DNA of 64,000 nucleotides from Novakomyces olei (Eukaryota > Ascomycota > Novakomycetes > Novakomycetales > Novakomycetaceae), in the NCBI GenBank assembly GCA_016906335.1, contig JADEYG010000003.1:868001-932000 (forward strand), in the 5' to 3' direction. Of this stretch, positions 35,262-47,900 are shown piece after piece (positions within the stretch are counted from its first letter, which is position 1; each line of letters begins with the position of its first letter). Made by a program: the position numbers and the translations under genes. The notes beneath the pieces were generated by a model. That model made no database searches. It was not told the DNA's origin and saw nothing but the letters and a program-made list of their open reading frames with translations.

Positions 35262-35777
35262 CTACAGTTTCGCTTTATCAGGCACGGCAGCAACACATTC
35301 AATCTCGATAATGGCACCACCTGGAAGTGCCGCCACGGCAACACACGTTCTGGCCGGCTTTGGTGATGGCAGGAGCTATAAATGTTAGAAATGAAGCTTA
35401 TCGAGGCAAACTCCTGAATAGATAAAATAGCAAATAGACGAAAAATAAAATTCAATAAATAAATGGAACGGAATTAAAAAATAAATAATCGTCCGACTCA
35501 CGTCTCCGTAAACCTCATTCATAGCCGCGTAATTGTCCATGCTAGTAAGATATATATTGCATTTCAACACATCTGCAAAACTAAGGCCAGCGGCTTTCAA
35601 TGTTTTAGTAAGCGCCTCAATTGAGAGTGCTGTGTCCTTTTTGATATCTCCAGTGCCGGGCGAACCGTCTCCATGAACTGGTACTTGTCCCGAGAAATAT
35701 GCCAGTCCGTAGGCAAGACGCGCCTGTGAAAGACGGTTCGCCACGTTGGCATTGGTAATAACAGTCTTTATAGCCAT
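35262..35777 (-). CDS. RidA/Mmf1/Hmf1-family enamine/imine deaminase
   Basis: Small homotrimeric protein that hydrolyses reactive 2-aminoacrylate-type enamines from PLP enzymes. Two exons, 35777-35502 (GTGAGT donor) and 35375-35262, yield 129 residues, the standard family length. Recognisable features are AYFSGQVPVHGDG, ALTKTLKAAGLSFADVLKCNIYLTSM, NEVYGD at the splice join, and PKPARTCVAVAALPGGAIIEIE with the conserved Arg that binds substrate carboxylate. There is no mitochondrial presequence, so a cytosolic (Hmf1-like) location is likely. The intron's branch and acceptor are CTAACATTTATAG. Confidence 0.92.
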
Positions 35778-36810
35778 TTGCCGCGATTATGTGGGAGATG
35801 GGACCAGAGTCAGTGATGCATATAGCTCACGTTATATATAGCGATAGGCCCCCACTGACATGTCACATAAATAGAATAGTACTGGTTATACATACAAGCA
35901 ATATGTTACTTTGATAGATATCAAGTAAGTTTAAGGGCCATTCAAGTTCAGCTAAATAAATTCAAGCGGTATAATCAGCAGCGCTGTACTGAAAACAAAG
36001 ACGTAAACGAATACCGATACGAGGCGAGTTGTGCTATTTTACACTATCATACAATGGAAAGAGTGAATGGCCTAAATCATCGTGTTTATTGAATTGCTAT
36101 TTTGACCGGCGTACAAAAAAAATTGAAGATAAAAATTTGTTTTAAGCGCCAGCGTGGGCGAGTTCAACCCTATATTATACTCTTATAGATCTTTCCATCA
36201 AACTCTTTTCAGTCAGACAGTTGCTTGACCATACACAGCCCCATATGCCATAATATAAATGCAGAAAAAGATACAGATTAAAGATGAATACAGAAAACAA
36301 GCCAATATAAAAAAAATTAGAAATGCTATGATGAGCGCGAGAAGCAAATGGTAAAAAGAATAGTGAACACAAATCAAACACAGACTCTGAACAGTTGTTG
36401 ATTTTGATGTCTTGCGCTCTTTCCATTTCATTGTAAATTGAACCAAAAGAAAAACATAATTTGCTATAAAGACAAATTTGTAATCGATGTCACGAATGAA
36501 CGTTCAACAGGCTATGGCCAGAGGGCCAGATACACAAAGGACGTCCATCATTATCGTAACCAAAAAAAAAAAAAAAAGCCATAGTTCATTCTTCACAATT
36601 CATAGAAAGCTGCCCACAAGTATTCAAGAGATTGCGTCGGCATCCGTAACTTCCCTTTTCCCTTTACCTTCTCACAAAAACGAATCACACTGATGAAAAT
36701 TACACAAATGATGCAGACAAATTAAAAGAAATTTAAAAGCAATCAACTATTTGAAAAGACCGTAGTCTGGTCAAAGAAAACTTTTAGCATAGAATAGCAG
36801 GTAAAATGCG
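35778..36810. other. Intergenic region
   Basis: RidA promoter and the 3' flank of the C2H2 regulator. AT-rich with poly-A near 36565. No gene was recognised. Confidence 0.4.
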
Positions 36811-39800
36811 TCAAAACAGGCGCGACTTGTGGAGATCTTCATCGGTATAATCGCCCAGGAAACTGTTGTGCCCATCAAAGAAGGCAGACCCCTCATCTTT
36901 GACTTGGGAAGATAGTCCGCCGTCTTGAATACGATCCTCAGTATGAAGCTGGCTCCTGTCTCCCGGCTCTTTGATCCCATTAAGCTGTACATGATGAAGA
37001 CTGGGATCCGTGTGCCTTGCCTCGTGACCCGCCGAATCCACTCCGTATCCGAAATCCGTCTGTAATCCAGCCAGATCCGGGACGCCATTAATAAGCAAAT
37101 CCGGATCGTAAGCCGACTGCATGGCGTTATTGAACAGAGCTTCCGGCGTCACTATGCCACGTGAAGCAGATGAAATTGCTTCCGTTCCAACGTCTTTTTC
37201 TTTATGATTATTCTCGATCTTTGCGCTAGACCGAACACTTGCACTGCCTCCACCAAGACTGAACCCTAGAGAAGAGGTTCCCTGGGAGACAGACGTCGGC
37301 TCCGACGCTCCGGGCTCTCCGGGCAATTGGGAAAAAGTGGAAAGATGTTGCGAAGAGGCAGAAGACGATCGCGAAGCATGGTCGAGTACTCCGTGTACGT
37401 TTTTACCCTCATCATTGTTGTTGTTACTGTCGAGGCTATGCTCCGTGTGATGGAAGAACTCGTTGTCAGGAGAGTGTCCATGCTCGTCGTGAAAGTACCC
37501 AATCTCTCGACCAGCAGAGTCGTTAAACTGTGCATTAAACTGGCTGTCCATAACATATCGGCCAGCGTCATCAAACTCTGCTTGGCGGTGGTGCCACACT
37601 GCGTCTGCAAGGTTATCGTCGTTTTCAGAAGGGGTTTTATCCTTGTTTTTACTGTTGCCAAACCCTGGCTTTTGCCTCATTTCTCTGCTGTTGGGCTTCA
37701 CGGATCCCCGTGTATCATCGTACACTCGTGCCCTTGGCCGCTGCTCGAGTCCGTGGTTTACCTTGATGTCACGGTAAGCGTCTCCAATGTATATATTCCG
37801 TCCGCCTCTCTTGTAATGAGTCCGTTCATGCGCACGCAGGTTATCTGCACGGGAGAAAAGACGGCCACAGCCGCTAATAGAGCATACAAAGTGGCGTTCG
37901 CCGGTATGAGTCTTTGCGTGTCTCCGTAAATGCTCAAGACGTTTAAATCGTCGAGAGCATTGCTCACAAGCGTGAGGCTTATCGTGCAGAGCTGCTACTG
38001 CCGCAGCAGCAGCTGCTGCAGACGAAGAAGAAGCTGAAGCAGACGAAGAAGAAATAGCTGCTAGAGACGGGATTGTTCCAGTGGGCGATAAATTAGAAGC
38101 ATCCTGATTTACAGGCTGACGAGCGGCAGGAGCCGGGCTGGAAGCTGTAGAAGAATTCCTCAGCAGGGCCAGTCTCTGTGGATTAGTGTTTGTCGTCATT
38201 CTAGCAGGAACAGCAGCAGAGGATTGAGTCCGTCTCAGTCTGGGCTGAACGGCAGCGGCCATGCTGGACGGAGAAGACCGTGAGGTGGAGGTAACGGGCC
38301 CACCAGAAGACTGAGAGTGCTGCATGGAGAACGATCGATACAGGGAAGCAGCCTCCATATTCGGAGAAGAAGAGCCCTGGCTGCTGTGCGACGACAGTGG
38401 AGGCGAAGGGCGGGTCTGTGAGTGATGGAGTATTGAATGAGCTGCTGCTGCTCCCGCAGTAGACTGACGATACTCGTCTGTGAACATGGCAGGGACGGCA
38501 AGAGGGTTTTGTAGGCTCTGTAGGCTCTGTTGATCAAACAGATCTGCACTAGAGATATGGGGCTGGGACTGGTCTTGGCTTGCAAACAAATCCATACTCT
38601 GTGTCTGGTCAAGGGCCGCCTGATCAAGGTTGCCTGCTGCCGAGTCGAGGACTCGTCTCGCCGGTCGGGAAGGTAAGTGAGCCTCTGGGGACAGTACATA
38701 GCTCTCCTCGCCTTTATCTCGGGGAGAAGAGACAGAGGAGGCGTTGAACGGGGCATAAGACGAAGGGAACCCTGCGCCTTCAGAGAAGGAAAACGTCATT
38801 GGCGAGCTCATAGCCTGTGTGAACGCAGAGGCAGAGGAGGAAGAGAACTTTTTTCCGCTCAATGACGCTCGTCTCATTGGCGAAAAGGGGGTCGCTGAAC
38901 CCGTCCATTGCCGACTGCTGCTGGCCGACTGAACGGACAGCGGAGTCGAAAGCGAAGCGACAGATACAGGAGACGATTGGCCATTGTTATTATTATTATT
39001 GTTATTATTATTGCCGTTGCCTTTATTATTATAATTATTATTGTACTGCCAGGGTGAAGAGTAGTACGGGTTGACTCCACACTCTTGCAGCCGTGGTGTA
39101 TGCACTTCGCCAGCCCGCAACGGTGCTGATCCTCCCACAGAACTGTCAATCTGTCTCTTGAGCGGAGACGTGAGACTGGTGCTCCTGTAGAGTCCAGACA
39201 CGGCAGAGCCTCCGCCACTGGCGGCTCTGCTCCTTGTCTCGGTCGGACTCGCCAGCATTTTAGCTGGCGAGCTGGCTTTTGGTGTCGAAAAGACTCGAGC
39301 ATCCACCGCGTCTGCTCCACTGCTTATACCCGCTCCAGAGCCTATACCCTCTTGTAGCTGTGCTCTGCCAGAACTGCTGTACCGACGGCGATTAAAGTAG
39401 GACACTGGCGGCGGCGGCGGCACTTTTTGTGCCACGAGCGGAGCAGCACTGCTCCGGCCGGAATCGCCGATTCTGCTCTGTGCTTCTGCGCCGGACGAGC
39501 CAAGCGCGACGCGTCTCGACCTGTCCGGTGTATGATTCAGTATCGTGTCTATCGCGTTGCCGAACCTCGGGTTACGCGTCGTGGCGTGAGAATCGAGTGG
39601 GTGAGCGTTCTGGAAACTGCCTTTCCCCGCACCAGTCGTGCCGGGTAAGCTGCCTTTTGGCCGCGCTTCGATCTTTGCCCTGTGAGGCTGTACGTACAGC
39701 GCCGAGGGCTCTAACGCGCCAAACTCGCCGGCAATTCCCAAATCTTCTGCGCCTAAAAAGCCTTCAATCTGTGCGTCATTGTACGCGAGAGCCGTGTCCA

Positions 39801-39966
39801 TAAACCCGCCGGAGGCTGAGACATTGGCAGCTGCGGGCAGGTATCGCCGAGAAAGCGCTTCATCGCCAGTATCCGCTTCAGAATGGTTCTGGTGGGGTAA
39901 AGACCACGAGGAAGTCGAATGGTGCCGCTTCAATGGAGGCGGAGTGAGTAAATACGCGTCATCCAT
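36811..39966 (-). CDS. C2H2 zinc-finger transcription factor, Msn2/Com2-like architecture
   Basis: A single exon of 1051 residues. Two adjacent classical fingers lie at about 661-720: C-x2-C-x12-H-x3-H ([17 protein letters not shown]) and C-x4-C-x12-H-x3-H ([14 protein letters not shown]). The R-E-R and R-D-R type recognition positions resemble those of Msn2/Com2-class regulators that bind CCCCT-like sites. Unlike Msn2, where the fingers are C-terminal, more than 330 residues follow here. The rest is low-complexity: an Asn run (GNNNNNNNNNN) near residue 325, Ser-rich and Ala-rich stretches just before the fingers, and acidic C-terminal segments suited to activation. It has a 1.67 kb upstream intergenic region, consistent with complex regulation. 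The specific orthologue is not certain. Confidence 0.8.
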   Translation of the reverse strand: MDDAYLLTPPPLKRHHSTSSWSLPHQNHSEADTGDEALSRRYLPAAANVSASGGFMDTALAYNDAQIEGFLGAEDLGIAGEFGALEPSALYVQPHRAKIEARPKGSLPGTTGAGKGSFQNAHPLDSHATTRNPRFGNAIDTILNHTPDRSRRVALGSSGAEAQSRIGDSGRSSAAPLVAQKVPPPPPVSYFNRRRYSSSGRAQLQEGIGSGAGISSGADAVDARVFSTPKASSPAKMLASPTETRSRAASGGGSAVSGLYRSTSLTSPLKRQIDSSVGGSAPLRAGEVHTPRLQECGVNPYYSSPWQYNNNYNNKGNGNNNNNNNNNNGQSSPVSVASLSTPLSVQSASSSRQWTGSATPFSPMRRASLSGKKFSSSSASAFTQAMSSPMTFSFSEGAGFPSSYAPFNASSVSSPRDKGEESYVLSPEAHLPSRPARRVLDSAAGNLDQAALDQTQSMDLFASQDQSQPHISSADLFDQQSLQSLQNPLAVPAMFTDEYRQSTAGAAAAHSILHHSQTRPSPPLSSHSSQGSSSPNMEAASLYRSFSMQHSQSSGGPVTSTSRSSPSSMAAAVQPRLRRTQSSAAVPARMTTNTNPQRLALLRNSSTASSPAPAARQPVNQDASNLSPTGTIPSLAAISSSSASASSSSAAAAAAAVAALHDKPHACEQCSRRFKRLEHLRRHAKTHTGERHFVCSISGCGRLFSRADNLRAHERTHYKRGGRNIYIGDAYRDIKVNHGLEQRPRARVYDDTRGSVKPNSREMRQKPGFGNSKNKDKTPSENDDNLADAVWHHRQAEFDDAGRYVMDSQFNAQFNDSAGREIGYFHDEHGHSPDNEFFHHTEHSLDSNNNNDEGKNVHGVLDHASRSSSASSQHLSTFSQLPGEPGASEPTSVSQGTSSLGFSLGGGSASVRSSAKIENNHKEKDVGTEAISSASRGIVTPEALFNNAMQSAYDPDLLINGVPDLAGLQTDFGYGVDSAGHEARHTDPSLHHVQLNGIKEPGDRSQLHTEDRIQDGGLSSQVKDEGSAFFDGHNSFLGDYTDEDLHKSRLF

Positions 39967-41638
39967 AGCAATGGCAGCGGCCCAGCCGCTTTCAACGCTA
40001 CTCGGACGCGCTTTGATCCGTCGGGCTACAAAAGTAGGGAAAATAGTATATGAATATTTAAATGTATATTTAAATGAATCAAATAGTATATGAATAAAAT
40101 AGTATATGAATAAAATAGTATATGAATAAAATAGTACAAGAATATTTAAATGTATTTAAATATATACGACACACTAACACTACACTACACGTTTTGTTGC
40201 TAGTATCGCGCAGTGGAGGAGATTTGCAGTATAAAATCGGGATGAAAATGTGTACCGCTATTAATCAACACTATAATAAACACATAATAAACACTAAACA
40301 CATTATAAACACTAACCCGCGATAAAGACGCGTTTACGGTATACGGCAGTTGGCGCGCAGGCGGTCGGGCGGTTTAACAGCCATTATTTGCTCAATTGCT
40401 CGCTACATGGCCGAGAGCCTTACTAACCTGTGCCCTCGAGAACTATAGATCGTGTATGACAGTTTCTGTATATGCGTTATTCATGTTGGAGCGCTATTCG
40501 CGGGAGCCATTGCGTGAGACTATAGGGAATCGAGTCGTGTACTAGCTTTGGGATAGGGACACGCTAGCACTATTGGCGTAGTCGCCGGTAAATGTTTGGC
40601 CTCAATCTCCATGGGCTAACGATTGCGGGCAAGTAATGTGGCACATGTACCGTTACAAATCAGGAAAAGTAATGCTGCTGCAGCCGAGTAGCACAGTATC
40701 CTTGAATCTCATGTATTACAACCACTTTAGGCGCCCGCATTATATAGTCACAAGTCATACAGCGCATGGGTCGAAAGTCGTAAAGGGCAAAGTCCTAAAG
40801 GCCCTTACCTGCCATGGTTGGTGATTAGGGGAAACATGATTGGGCATTCTTCCTGTAGCAAACCCAATGCCTTATTCTAATTACGCCTTCATGTTTGAGC
40901 AAGGGCCGTTTGTGTCTCCTACAATTGACACTTACGCATCTTTTGCGTATTGATATGTATGGAAGTTGTATTGCAATTTACACTAGTATTGTAAATGACG
41001 CTGCAATGTAAACAAGTCTTTTTTATTGCGTTTGAGACAATATCCAATTACATGGAATTCGTTGTCCAACTGCTGCGCTGTGACCAAAACTCGTCACATG
41101 TCCTTGTGTGATGTGCATATGACCTGTGCGTGCAAAAGAGAGAGTGTGTGTATGCAAACTGAAATTTTTGACGCGCACTGAACACAGTCGCAAGCCCGCG
41201 CGCGTCCCACTCGCACCCGTCTCACGCACAGTCCTCTTGAAGCGAATAATATAAGCAGAATAAATTATTTTAAATAAATCTAATGTATAAAGCGCACATC
41301 CTTCGGGCCAGCCATTAGACTTCAATCTTTTGCGGCATTGGCTAACGCTTTACGCACTCGCAATTCAAGTGGCCGCTAATAAATTCTCCCAAGGCTAACC
41401 GGGAATCGTGACTCTCATAATTTTACGTTACTTCGCATGGGAGAGTTATAGCGGCGATATGTCAAGCTGAGGCTATCAAGTAGCAATAAATGTCGAATTA
41501 TTCTATGACTAGTGTAGTATTATTTATTTCTTTATTTTGTGATTAGTGTAGTATAGACAAATTTTGTTTATTACCAAAATACGGTGAAGGCACACACGGC
41601 GGATCGTACACGCAACAGCATCGAGTTAAAAGCAAACC
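39967..41638. promoter_or_regulatory. Long divergent region between C2H2 regulator and NTF2
   Basis: 1.67 kb with no recognised gene. Near the regulator it has a repeat of AAATAGTATATGAAT at 40040-40145 and a cluster of ATAAACACTAA near 40275-40315. The rest is unique. Confidence 0.4.
40040..40145. repeat. 15-16 bp AT-rich tandem repeat (ATAGTATATGAATAAA type)
   Basis: About five units with drift, starting 75 bp upstream of the C2H2 regulator start codon. Confidence 0.7.
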
Positions 41639-42204
41639 ATGGCGGCGCGTAAGTTGCAGTGCTATTCTAATTTCGTCTTGTTTGTAGTCTTGACTAACAC
41701 AGAAAATAGAATTCAACGAGCTGGCTCGGCAGTTTACCGTAAGAAGGCCAAATTGATCCGTGTACTAAACGGCTCTCTAGGACTTTTACTACCAGACCTT
41801 TGACCGTGATCGCTCACAGCTGGCTGCTCTTTACGTAAACACTACATATGCTTAGCGATCAGTATCTAACTTGTCAATATAGCGCGATCAATCGATGCTC
41901 ACGTTTGAAGGCGCTGGCATTCAGGGAACTGCCAACATTGTGGAAAAACTGACGTCCTTGCCCTTCCAAAAAGTCGTCCATCGCGTCTCCACCCTCGACG
42001 CACAGCCGTCGGGTCCCAACTCTACCGGCGTGATCGTCATGGTAACCGGAGAGCTCTTGGTTGACGAGGAACAGAACGCCCAGCGCTACAGCCAAATATT
42101 CCATCTTGTCAATGACAATGGCAATTATTTCGTGTTGAATGTACGGTTTATTACGCGCTTACATACTAATATTAAAGGACATTTTCCGATTAAACTACTC
42201 GTAA
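41639..42204 (+). CDS. NTF2: Nuclear transport factor 2
   Basis: Imports Ran-GDP into the nucleus; acts as a homodimer at nuclear pores. Five exons: 41639-41648 (only 10 coding nt), 41710-41738, 41781-41834, 41883-42140 and 42178-42204. The product is 125 residues, identical in length to baker's yeast Ntf2. The sequence reads MAAQFNELARQFT, DFYYQTFDRDRSQLAALY, then SMLTFEGAGIQG, VEKLTSLPFQKVVHR, STLDAQPSG, GELLVDEEQNAQRYSQIFHL and ends DIFRLNYS. Each of the four introns (37-61 nt) has GTA donors and CTAA branch points. CTG codons fall at conserved Leu positions, which shows standard decoding. Very small first and last exons make this gene easy to miss in automated annotation. Confidence 0.96.
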
Positions 42205-42638
42205 TTACGGCTGGTTTTGAGCGCTTTGGAAAACCTGTATCGGATTGATCTTGTGGCAAGAGTAGTCCTTAAATTTGAGTCGGCAGCAGAAATGTTTTCG
42301 CGAGTTTGTGTGGCAGTTCATCTTGACTGCCCGTAACGAGTATGCGATAGCTGCAATTGAACTATTGTAATTCAGTGCAAAGAGGTTTCCATAAAATAAA
42401 GAGGATTAAAGTAAAGACTATTCACAAAATGGTGCAGATTGAATTCGCGACGTCACCCATCCAAAGTAAATTCCAGACTAAAGCACGCGCGATTGGCAAT
42501 AGCCAATGTTTATAATTGCGAGTCTCCATCTATCCAAATCTGTTGAGACCAATTAACCTTTTGCCCTATGATTTTGTTTTCCTGAACAGTGTTCTGTTCG
42601 TCGGTACGCTGCTCGTAATTCACGATTAAGCTTGAGCA
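42205..42638. other. Convergent intergenic spacer NTF2 / esterase
   Basis: 3' flanks only. No gene was recognised. Confidence 0.4.
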
Positions 42639-45301
42639 TCATTTTTCGGCACGGGAAAGAGCTATCTTGTGCCTCAGTATGGGAAAGAATAGAGCCTCTA
42701 CTGACTGGTAACTTTGGTTGGCGGCGGAAATGACTCTAATCTCGCCGTCATTTATCTCAATATGAGAGGAAGCCTGGTTATTGACATCTAATCCCGGTGC
42801 ATCTAGATCAGGACGTACTTGAGGCAGCCAGCCCGCTCCCGGATTTCCATCTGCACAAAACGTCGTCCAAAGATTTCCCACTAGCTGGGCCGTTACCCGC
42901 TCTATGTGCTGCGAAAGTGAAGGCTCATGGTAGAATAAATAAGGCAGATCGCTTGCATGATGAACCCCGAGACCAGCAGCTCTTCGACTTGCCTGAGAGG
43001 CTTTCCATATATACCAGAAAACAGGAATGTGAACGTGTGATAGCTCCCTTGCAGTGTACAATTGTGGGGCAACAAACGAGCCATGACCAATCAAAGCTGA
43101 CATTGGATTCTTACGGAAATCGGCCGTGTGAGCTTCTGGCGGGTATGATCGAATGAGTTCTGATCTAATCGGCTCCGAAAAATTTTGTAGAAATCTGGCC
43201 ATTTTCTGCGGGTCATCAAGCTAGAAGTCAGCTTCTAGTAATATAAAACGGTCAGGAAGGTTGCAGATCAACTAGATGCAACTACTTATTAATAGTAAAT
43301 ATAGAGAAAATGGTGTAAACACTAGCAATCTCAAATAGCAGCAAATAATGAGAATGAAAATGAAAACAATAGATTAAAAAGATGTAGTTGAATGAAGATT
43401 GGCAACAAGAACAATACCAAACTTAAATTCATGAAAATAGTAACAGCAAGCCAAAAGAATACTTACCCCGAAATTCCGGGCAAACGACGTTCCCTCATCC
43501 GCAACATGGCCCATCATAACAGCCTGAAGCCCCTTGACAAGACGGCCAGAAGAAATAGCAACATCAGGATGCATTTCCCATATGGCATCCTCGCCAGTCT
43601 CGACACAAGCGGACCAGAACCAGTCGAGCCGAGTTACTTCGAGCAGAGTCTCTGTCGGCACCGCACAAAGTTTGTCGAACCGTTCCTTCGGCGTTTCCCC
43701 CGTAATTCCAAGAGCATTGAGATAGTACTCGTAAACAGGCTGATGACGATCCACAGGGAGCATATCCTGATATTTAGCAGGGAAGGTTAGACGATAGAAA
43801 TGACTATAATTTGGAATAGCAGCCAGAAATGAAAGGTTTATCGTGAGAGCAATTCAGTATATATAATAACAAAGTACACATATACTTCATTGAAGAAGAA
43901 AGAAATAACGAAGATAGTCGACTTCAAAGATAAATTGCGGGGAATGGCAAAGACAGCCGGCCTGCGCTTGAAATGGAAACGCATTCCGCCATTATAGCTC
44001 AAGTATCAAAAGGAAGAAACATGAAATGATACTATTTAATATTTGAACAAAATTAACAGGACCAGACACTATCGTGCTTTATCACAATCTGTAAAGAACG
44101 GCTATACCAAGTAATGATTATGACCCAAATGACAAAATTGCCATCCGGCACGAAAAACCAAATAACACTAACGAGAAATGATATAGAGAAAATAAAAGTA
44201 TTTTACTCAAAAAATAAAAAAAACTAAAAAATAAATAAATAAACAAAAAGACAGACAGACAAATGAATTGAATTAACTGAGTACTTGAGAATAAATAGTA
44301 AAAATATTAACAAATGCTTGCTCATACCATAGTAGTCGCAGACCCGGATTGCATGATAGCACGCTTTATGTAAGGGAGTCCACCAGTCAATTGATATGCA
44401 ATAGAAACAGCACCAGCCGACTGGCCAACAAGCGAGATCTTTGTTCGATCACCACCAAAATTAGAGATATTTGCATGAACCCATTCAAGAGCCATACGTT
44501 GATCGTGCAGGCCATAATTGCCCTGGTGACCGCCATTGCAGGCAGCAATATCACTCGAAGCTAAGAATCCGAAAATGTTGACTCTATAATTTGGTACTAC
44601 GACCACTACATTATGCTTGCGCACATACTCTGTCGCGTCGTACCAGGGAACAGCGGCAGATCCATCGCGCCAAGAGCCACCATAGATATACAGCATTACA
44701 GGCAGCTGAACGGCACCGCGACTGGCTGCCTCGGGACAGTAAACACAGAGATTAAGACAGTCCTGTTCACTAGATCCGGGCTCCCTAATAAAGTCAGGGC
44801 ATAGAGCCAGCATTTCCGTGAGAAGACGGCCTTTCTTTTGAGGGCATTGAGGCCTGCATCTGGTTAGTCAAGAAAGACAAAGAAAGAGAGGCAGAAGCCT
44901 AAGCTAAACACAAACACTACAAATGCAAATACAAATGCCAAGCTTAAATCAAAAATCACGAAACGATAAAGTGAACGAATGCAATATTATTAATTAATCA
45001 ATTATTGATCTGTCAATCAACCCACATAGCCGTTTTAAATTTAATTGTCCACAAATTCAATCAAAGCCTAAACAAATTTTGCGTACCCATAATTAAAACA
45101 GTCCCTGGGCTCGGTCCAAGGTATCGGCGCAGTAGGCCGATGAAACCGTTTCGCCCGTGCAAAAGGTAACCCTAAGAACTTTGCAACCGGAGAACGGCCA
45201 CCATCGCGTGCATTTACATTTGGCGTTGGCGATAAAGGACAGGTATCAATGAATCCCACCACAGGACCGTTTGTCGTCTCCACCGTCAGCCGATCTGCCA
45301 T
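42639..45301 (-). CDS. Type-B carboxylesterase/lipase
   Basis: Alpha/beta-hydrolase of the carboxylesterase type-B family. Four exons (45301-45087, 44859-44328, 43766-43467, 43220-42639) join to 542 residues, the typical length. Residues visible: AKFLGLPFARAKRFHRP, the cysteine-bearing DCLNLCVYCP, oxyanion-hole YIYGGSW, and the nucleophile elbow SLVGQSAGAVS with the catalytic Ser. Late in the protein comes GLGVHHASDLPYLF with the catalytic His. There is no signal peptide, so unlike secreted fungal lipases this one is probably intracellular. The introns are large for this window (230-560 nt) and AT-rich, with branch/acceptors such as CTAACCAG. The substrate cannot be assigned. Confidence 0.9.
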
Positions 45302-47492
45302 ATCGACGATGTGCCGCTGTGGAGATTATGTCGCATCGTAGTTTCACATGTGACAGCTGTGTTACTTGTGCGTCGAATTATACGTTTGGAAAAATTGGCA
45401 ATAGCAGGCGCGTAAGTAGACATTACTGTTATTTCAGCCAGAATTTCGGGATATAGTTAGTCTAGTCAAAAGCTAGAATCACATAGGGTTAGGGTTAATT
45501 TGTCTCGTCCTGACACTAACTGTTAAATACTGGCGGAACTAATCATTAATATATCTTTTCAGCAAGTAAGCATCCATTTACACAACAAGAATCACTCGTT
45601 AGTAGAGCACAATTTTCCCTTTTTTTTTCAGGTCTAGTTCTTCACTCTCCTCGATCAAGCTGCGCTTGATAAGTATATCATCACGCTTTGCTGAGGTAAT
45701 GGCAGATTTGAAGTGCACATATACTCGCGCTGTTGTTGCCGAAAGAGATGACTTTTTTCCGGCATTGATTGCGCGAGTATATGCGCTAGTGTTCCAAGGA
45801 TGAGACGCATCATCGCGACAAGGCCGGCCTTACGGCCGGGCTCGTGGGCTCTTTTACATTTAAGTCGCTGAGGAACTTTTACCTTCAGCCCTATTTGAGC
45901 TCTATTTGAGGCTTTACTGTTGATCTGGTATACCTTTTAATTCATGGCTTTGACGATTGTTGTACCTCCATGGATGTGGTAAAAATAATATTTCTTTCGC
46001 TTTTCTTAGGCACGAGCATAATGGGCTCAAGGCATCAACCCTTCCCGATCTATTCTGATATTGATTGCTTGATGATCGTATCATTGAGGGAAAGTCGTCT
46101 TTTGTACGATGACCAAAAATCATATAAAGCGCGCCTCTGCATGATTCCACTCGTTCATCCTTTTCTTCGAGTTACGTACTATATACTTGACTAGAATGAG
46201 ACCAGCAAGCTGTCCATCATACTTTTTTCCTTCGTAAAATTAACTTAAAATAGAATTAAAAAAATATATATTAGGCTAATGTATTGTGGCATAAACACTT
46301 TTAAGGACGCCTGGCATTTTTACGATTCGAGAGTTACGACGTTCATCACATCCCCGTCGTATCGTAGTAGAGGATTATCAGTCACGGAACGTTGGGATAG
46401 TAATTCGCTTCGGAGCGCACAAAAATATCGGAACCCAATCACGTTGAGCGACCATGTGGTAGCGCTGACAGCCTGCACCAAAATAGAAGCCTTGTTAATT
46501 AGGCCAAAGTTTTCGGTGAAAAGGATGGGCATGCCGTAGTTGCATAATCTTAGACGTAAGGTTTGATCAGCAACGAATAACGTATCCCGCTATTCTAAAT
46601 TATTTAGAGATGTACATGAAGGTCCATATAGCTAGTTGAATCAATTATAATCGGCGTCACGAGCAGACAATTCAATCTACATTTGTGCCTTGTGATATCT
46701 GTGGCAGAGCACGCTATTGCACTATACCCTCGTCACTGTAGAGTTAGCATTCTCGCATTGCACACAAGCCAAGAAACTCTACACAAAAGTTGATTCGGTC
46801 ACAAATATGCTGCTAATATTCGGTCAAAGAAGACTGATGACATCATCTTCATCACATTGCATTTGACGGGCATTAACAAAAATGGTGTCCGTATATTAAT
46901 TTGCAATATGGAACATGAAATAGAAAGTGACAATTATAAGGAGTCAAGATTAATTAGATGTCGGAATATATTCAACGACGATCGGACATCCATTTAATAT
47001 TATGAAGCGTGTAAAAAGTGATGTTCATATAAAAGGAAAATGCTTAATATAATTAATTATATTTCATTATTTATACATGGAGTAAAATTATTGTACTTGG
47101 CAGCTGTTATTTTTAGACATCAATCATACACAAAGAGCCATCAAAACCATCAAGTAATCGTAATGAATGTGATCGGGATGATGACAGGCAATTTACGAGA
47201 GACCTGACACAATCATATCCACAGCACAGAGGCAATGCAGGCACTAGACGCAAGAGATCACCCATAGTCTCCAATAGATTCTCATAACATTACCCGAAAC
47301 ATGAACAACATTCTTGACGCGTTAGCGCCACGAACGCGTGCCGACGCGTAAATTATGCGCGAGCGACGGAATATTTTCCTATTCGATCATTGGGGGTCGG
47401 CAATTTGGCTGTGTTTCGACTAATTTCGCACTATGTGTTTTATTTATAATAGCCTATAAAGTAATGATGACATATATACTAAGGCGCTAAGA
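45302..47492. other. 2.2 kb region without a confirmed gene
   Basis: Begins at the esterase promoter. It contains a GGGTTAGGGTTAA motif at 45485-45497, a T-tract followed by CAG at 45631, and a 57-codon open frame (45632-45804) ending in RDDFFPALIARVYALVFQG that could be part of a small spliced gene. A GC-rich hairpin CCGGCC-TTAC-GGCCGG lies at 45824-45839. Nothing further was recognised to 47492. Confidence 0.4.
45485..45497 (+). promoter_or_regulatory. Telomere-like GGGTTAGGGTTAA motif
   Basis: The same 13-mer as at 34941. It lies about 185 bp upstream of the esterase start (opposite strand) and before an unassigned open frame on the plus strand. Confidence 0.4.
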
Positions 47493-47815
47493 TTACTTGA
47501 CTACTTGTCTGATGTACCAGGAAGCCACAATGGGAATAAAGGAGCAAACCAAGAATTTGCGGCAGTTATACACGAGACGTGGTCCTGGTTCACTTGGTTT
47601 GCTTGCCAATCTTTTAAGGTTTGACACCAGACTTTTTAAAGGAACCCGAGTACTAGAGCTGTGCCGTATTAGCCTCTTTTGAGAGACAAAACGCCAGACT
47701 TTTCGTTGTCTCGGGATTGGCTGGCAGCAAGTCAATTTTTAGAGTATTTGTTGCACTCGCCAGCGAGTCGGGCTGCGAAAAAACGTTTCCGTTTAAAGAG
47801 CAGCCTGGCTTTCAT
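47493..47815 (-). CDS. Candidate small mitochondrial-type membrane protein (spliced)
   Basis: Candidate two-exon gene: 47815-47757 (GTGCAA donor) and 47658-47493 (CTAATACGGCACAG branch/acceptor), joining in frame to 74 residues. The product begins MKARLLFKRKRFFAARLAG, basic and arginine-rich without acidic residues, as in mitochondrial presequences. It ends with one hydrophobic segment (FLVCSFIPIVASWYI) and a short basic tail. It is divergent from the MscS channel gene 85 bp away. No family was recognised. The frame and signals are reasonable but the donor is non-optimal. Confidence 0.38.
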
Positions 47816-47900
47816 TGCACTTTTTACAATTTTAATTTCAAGTCTAGTGCTTTTCGTTTGCCGCGAAAACTGAGCCAAGAGCTCTTGACTCTGCTTGGCA

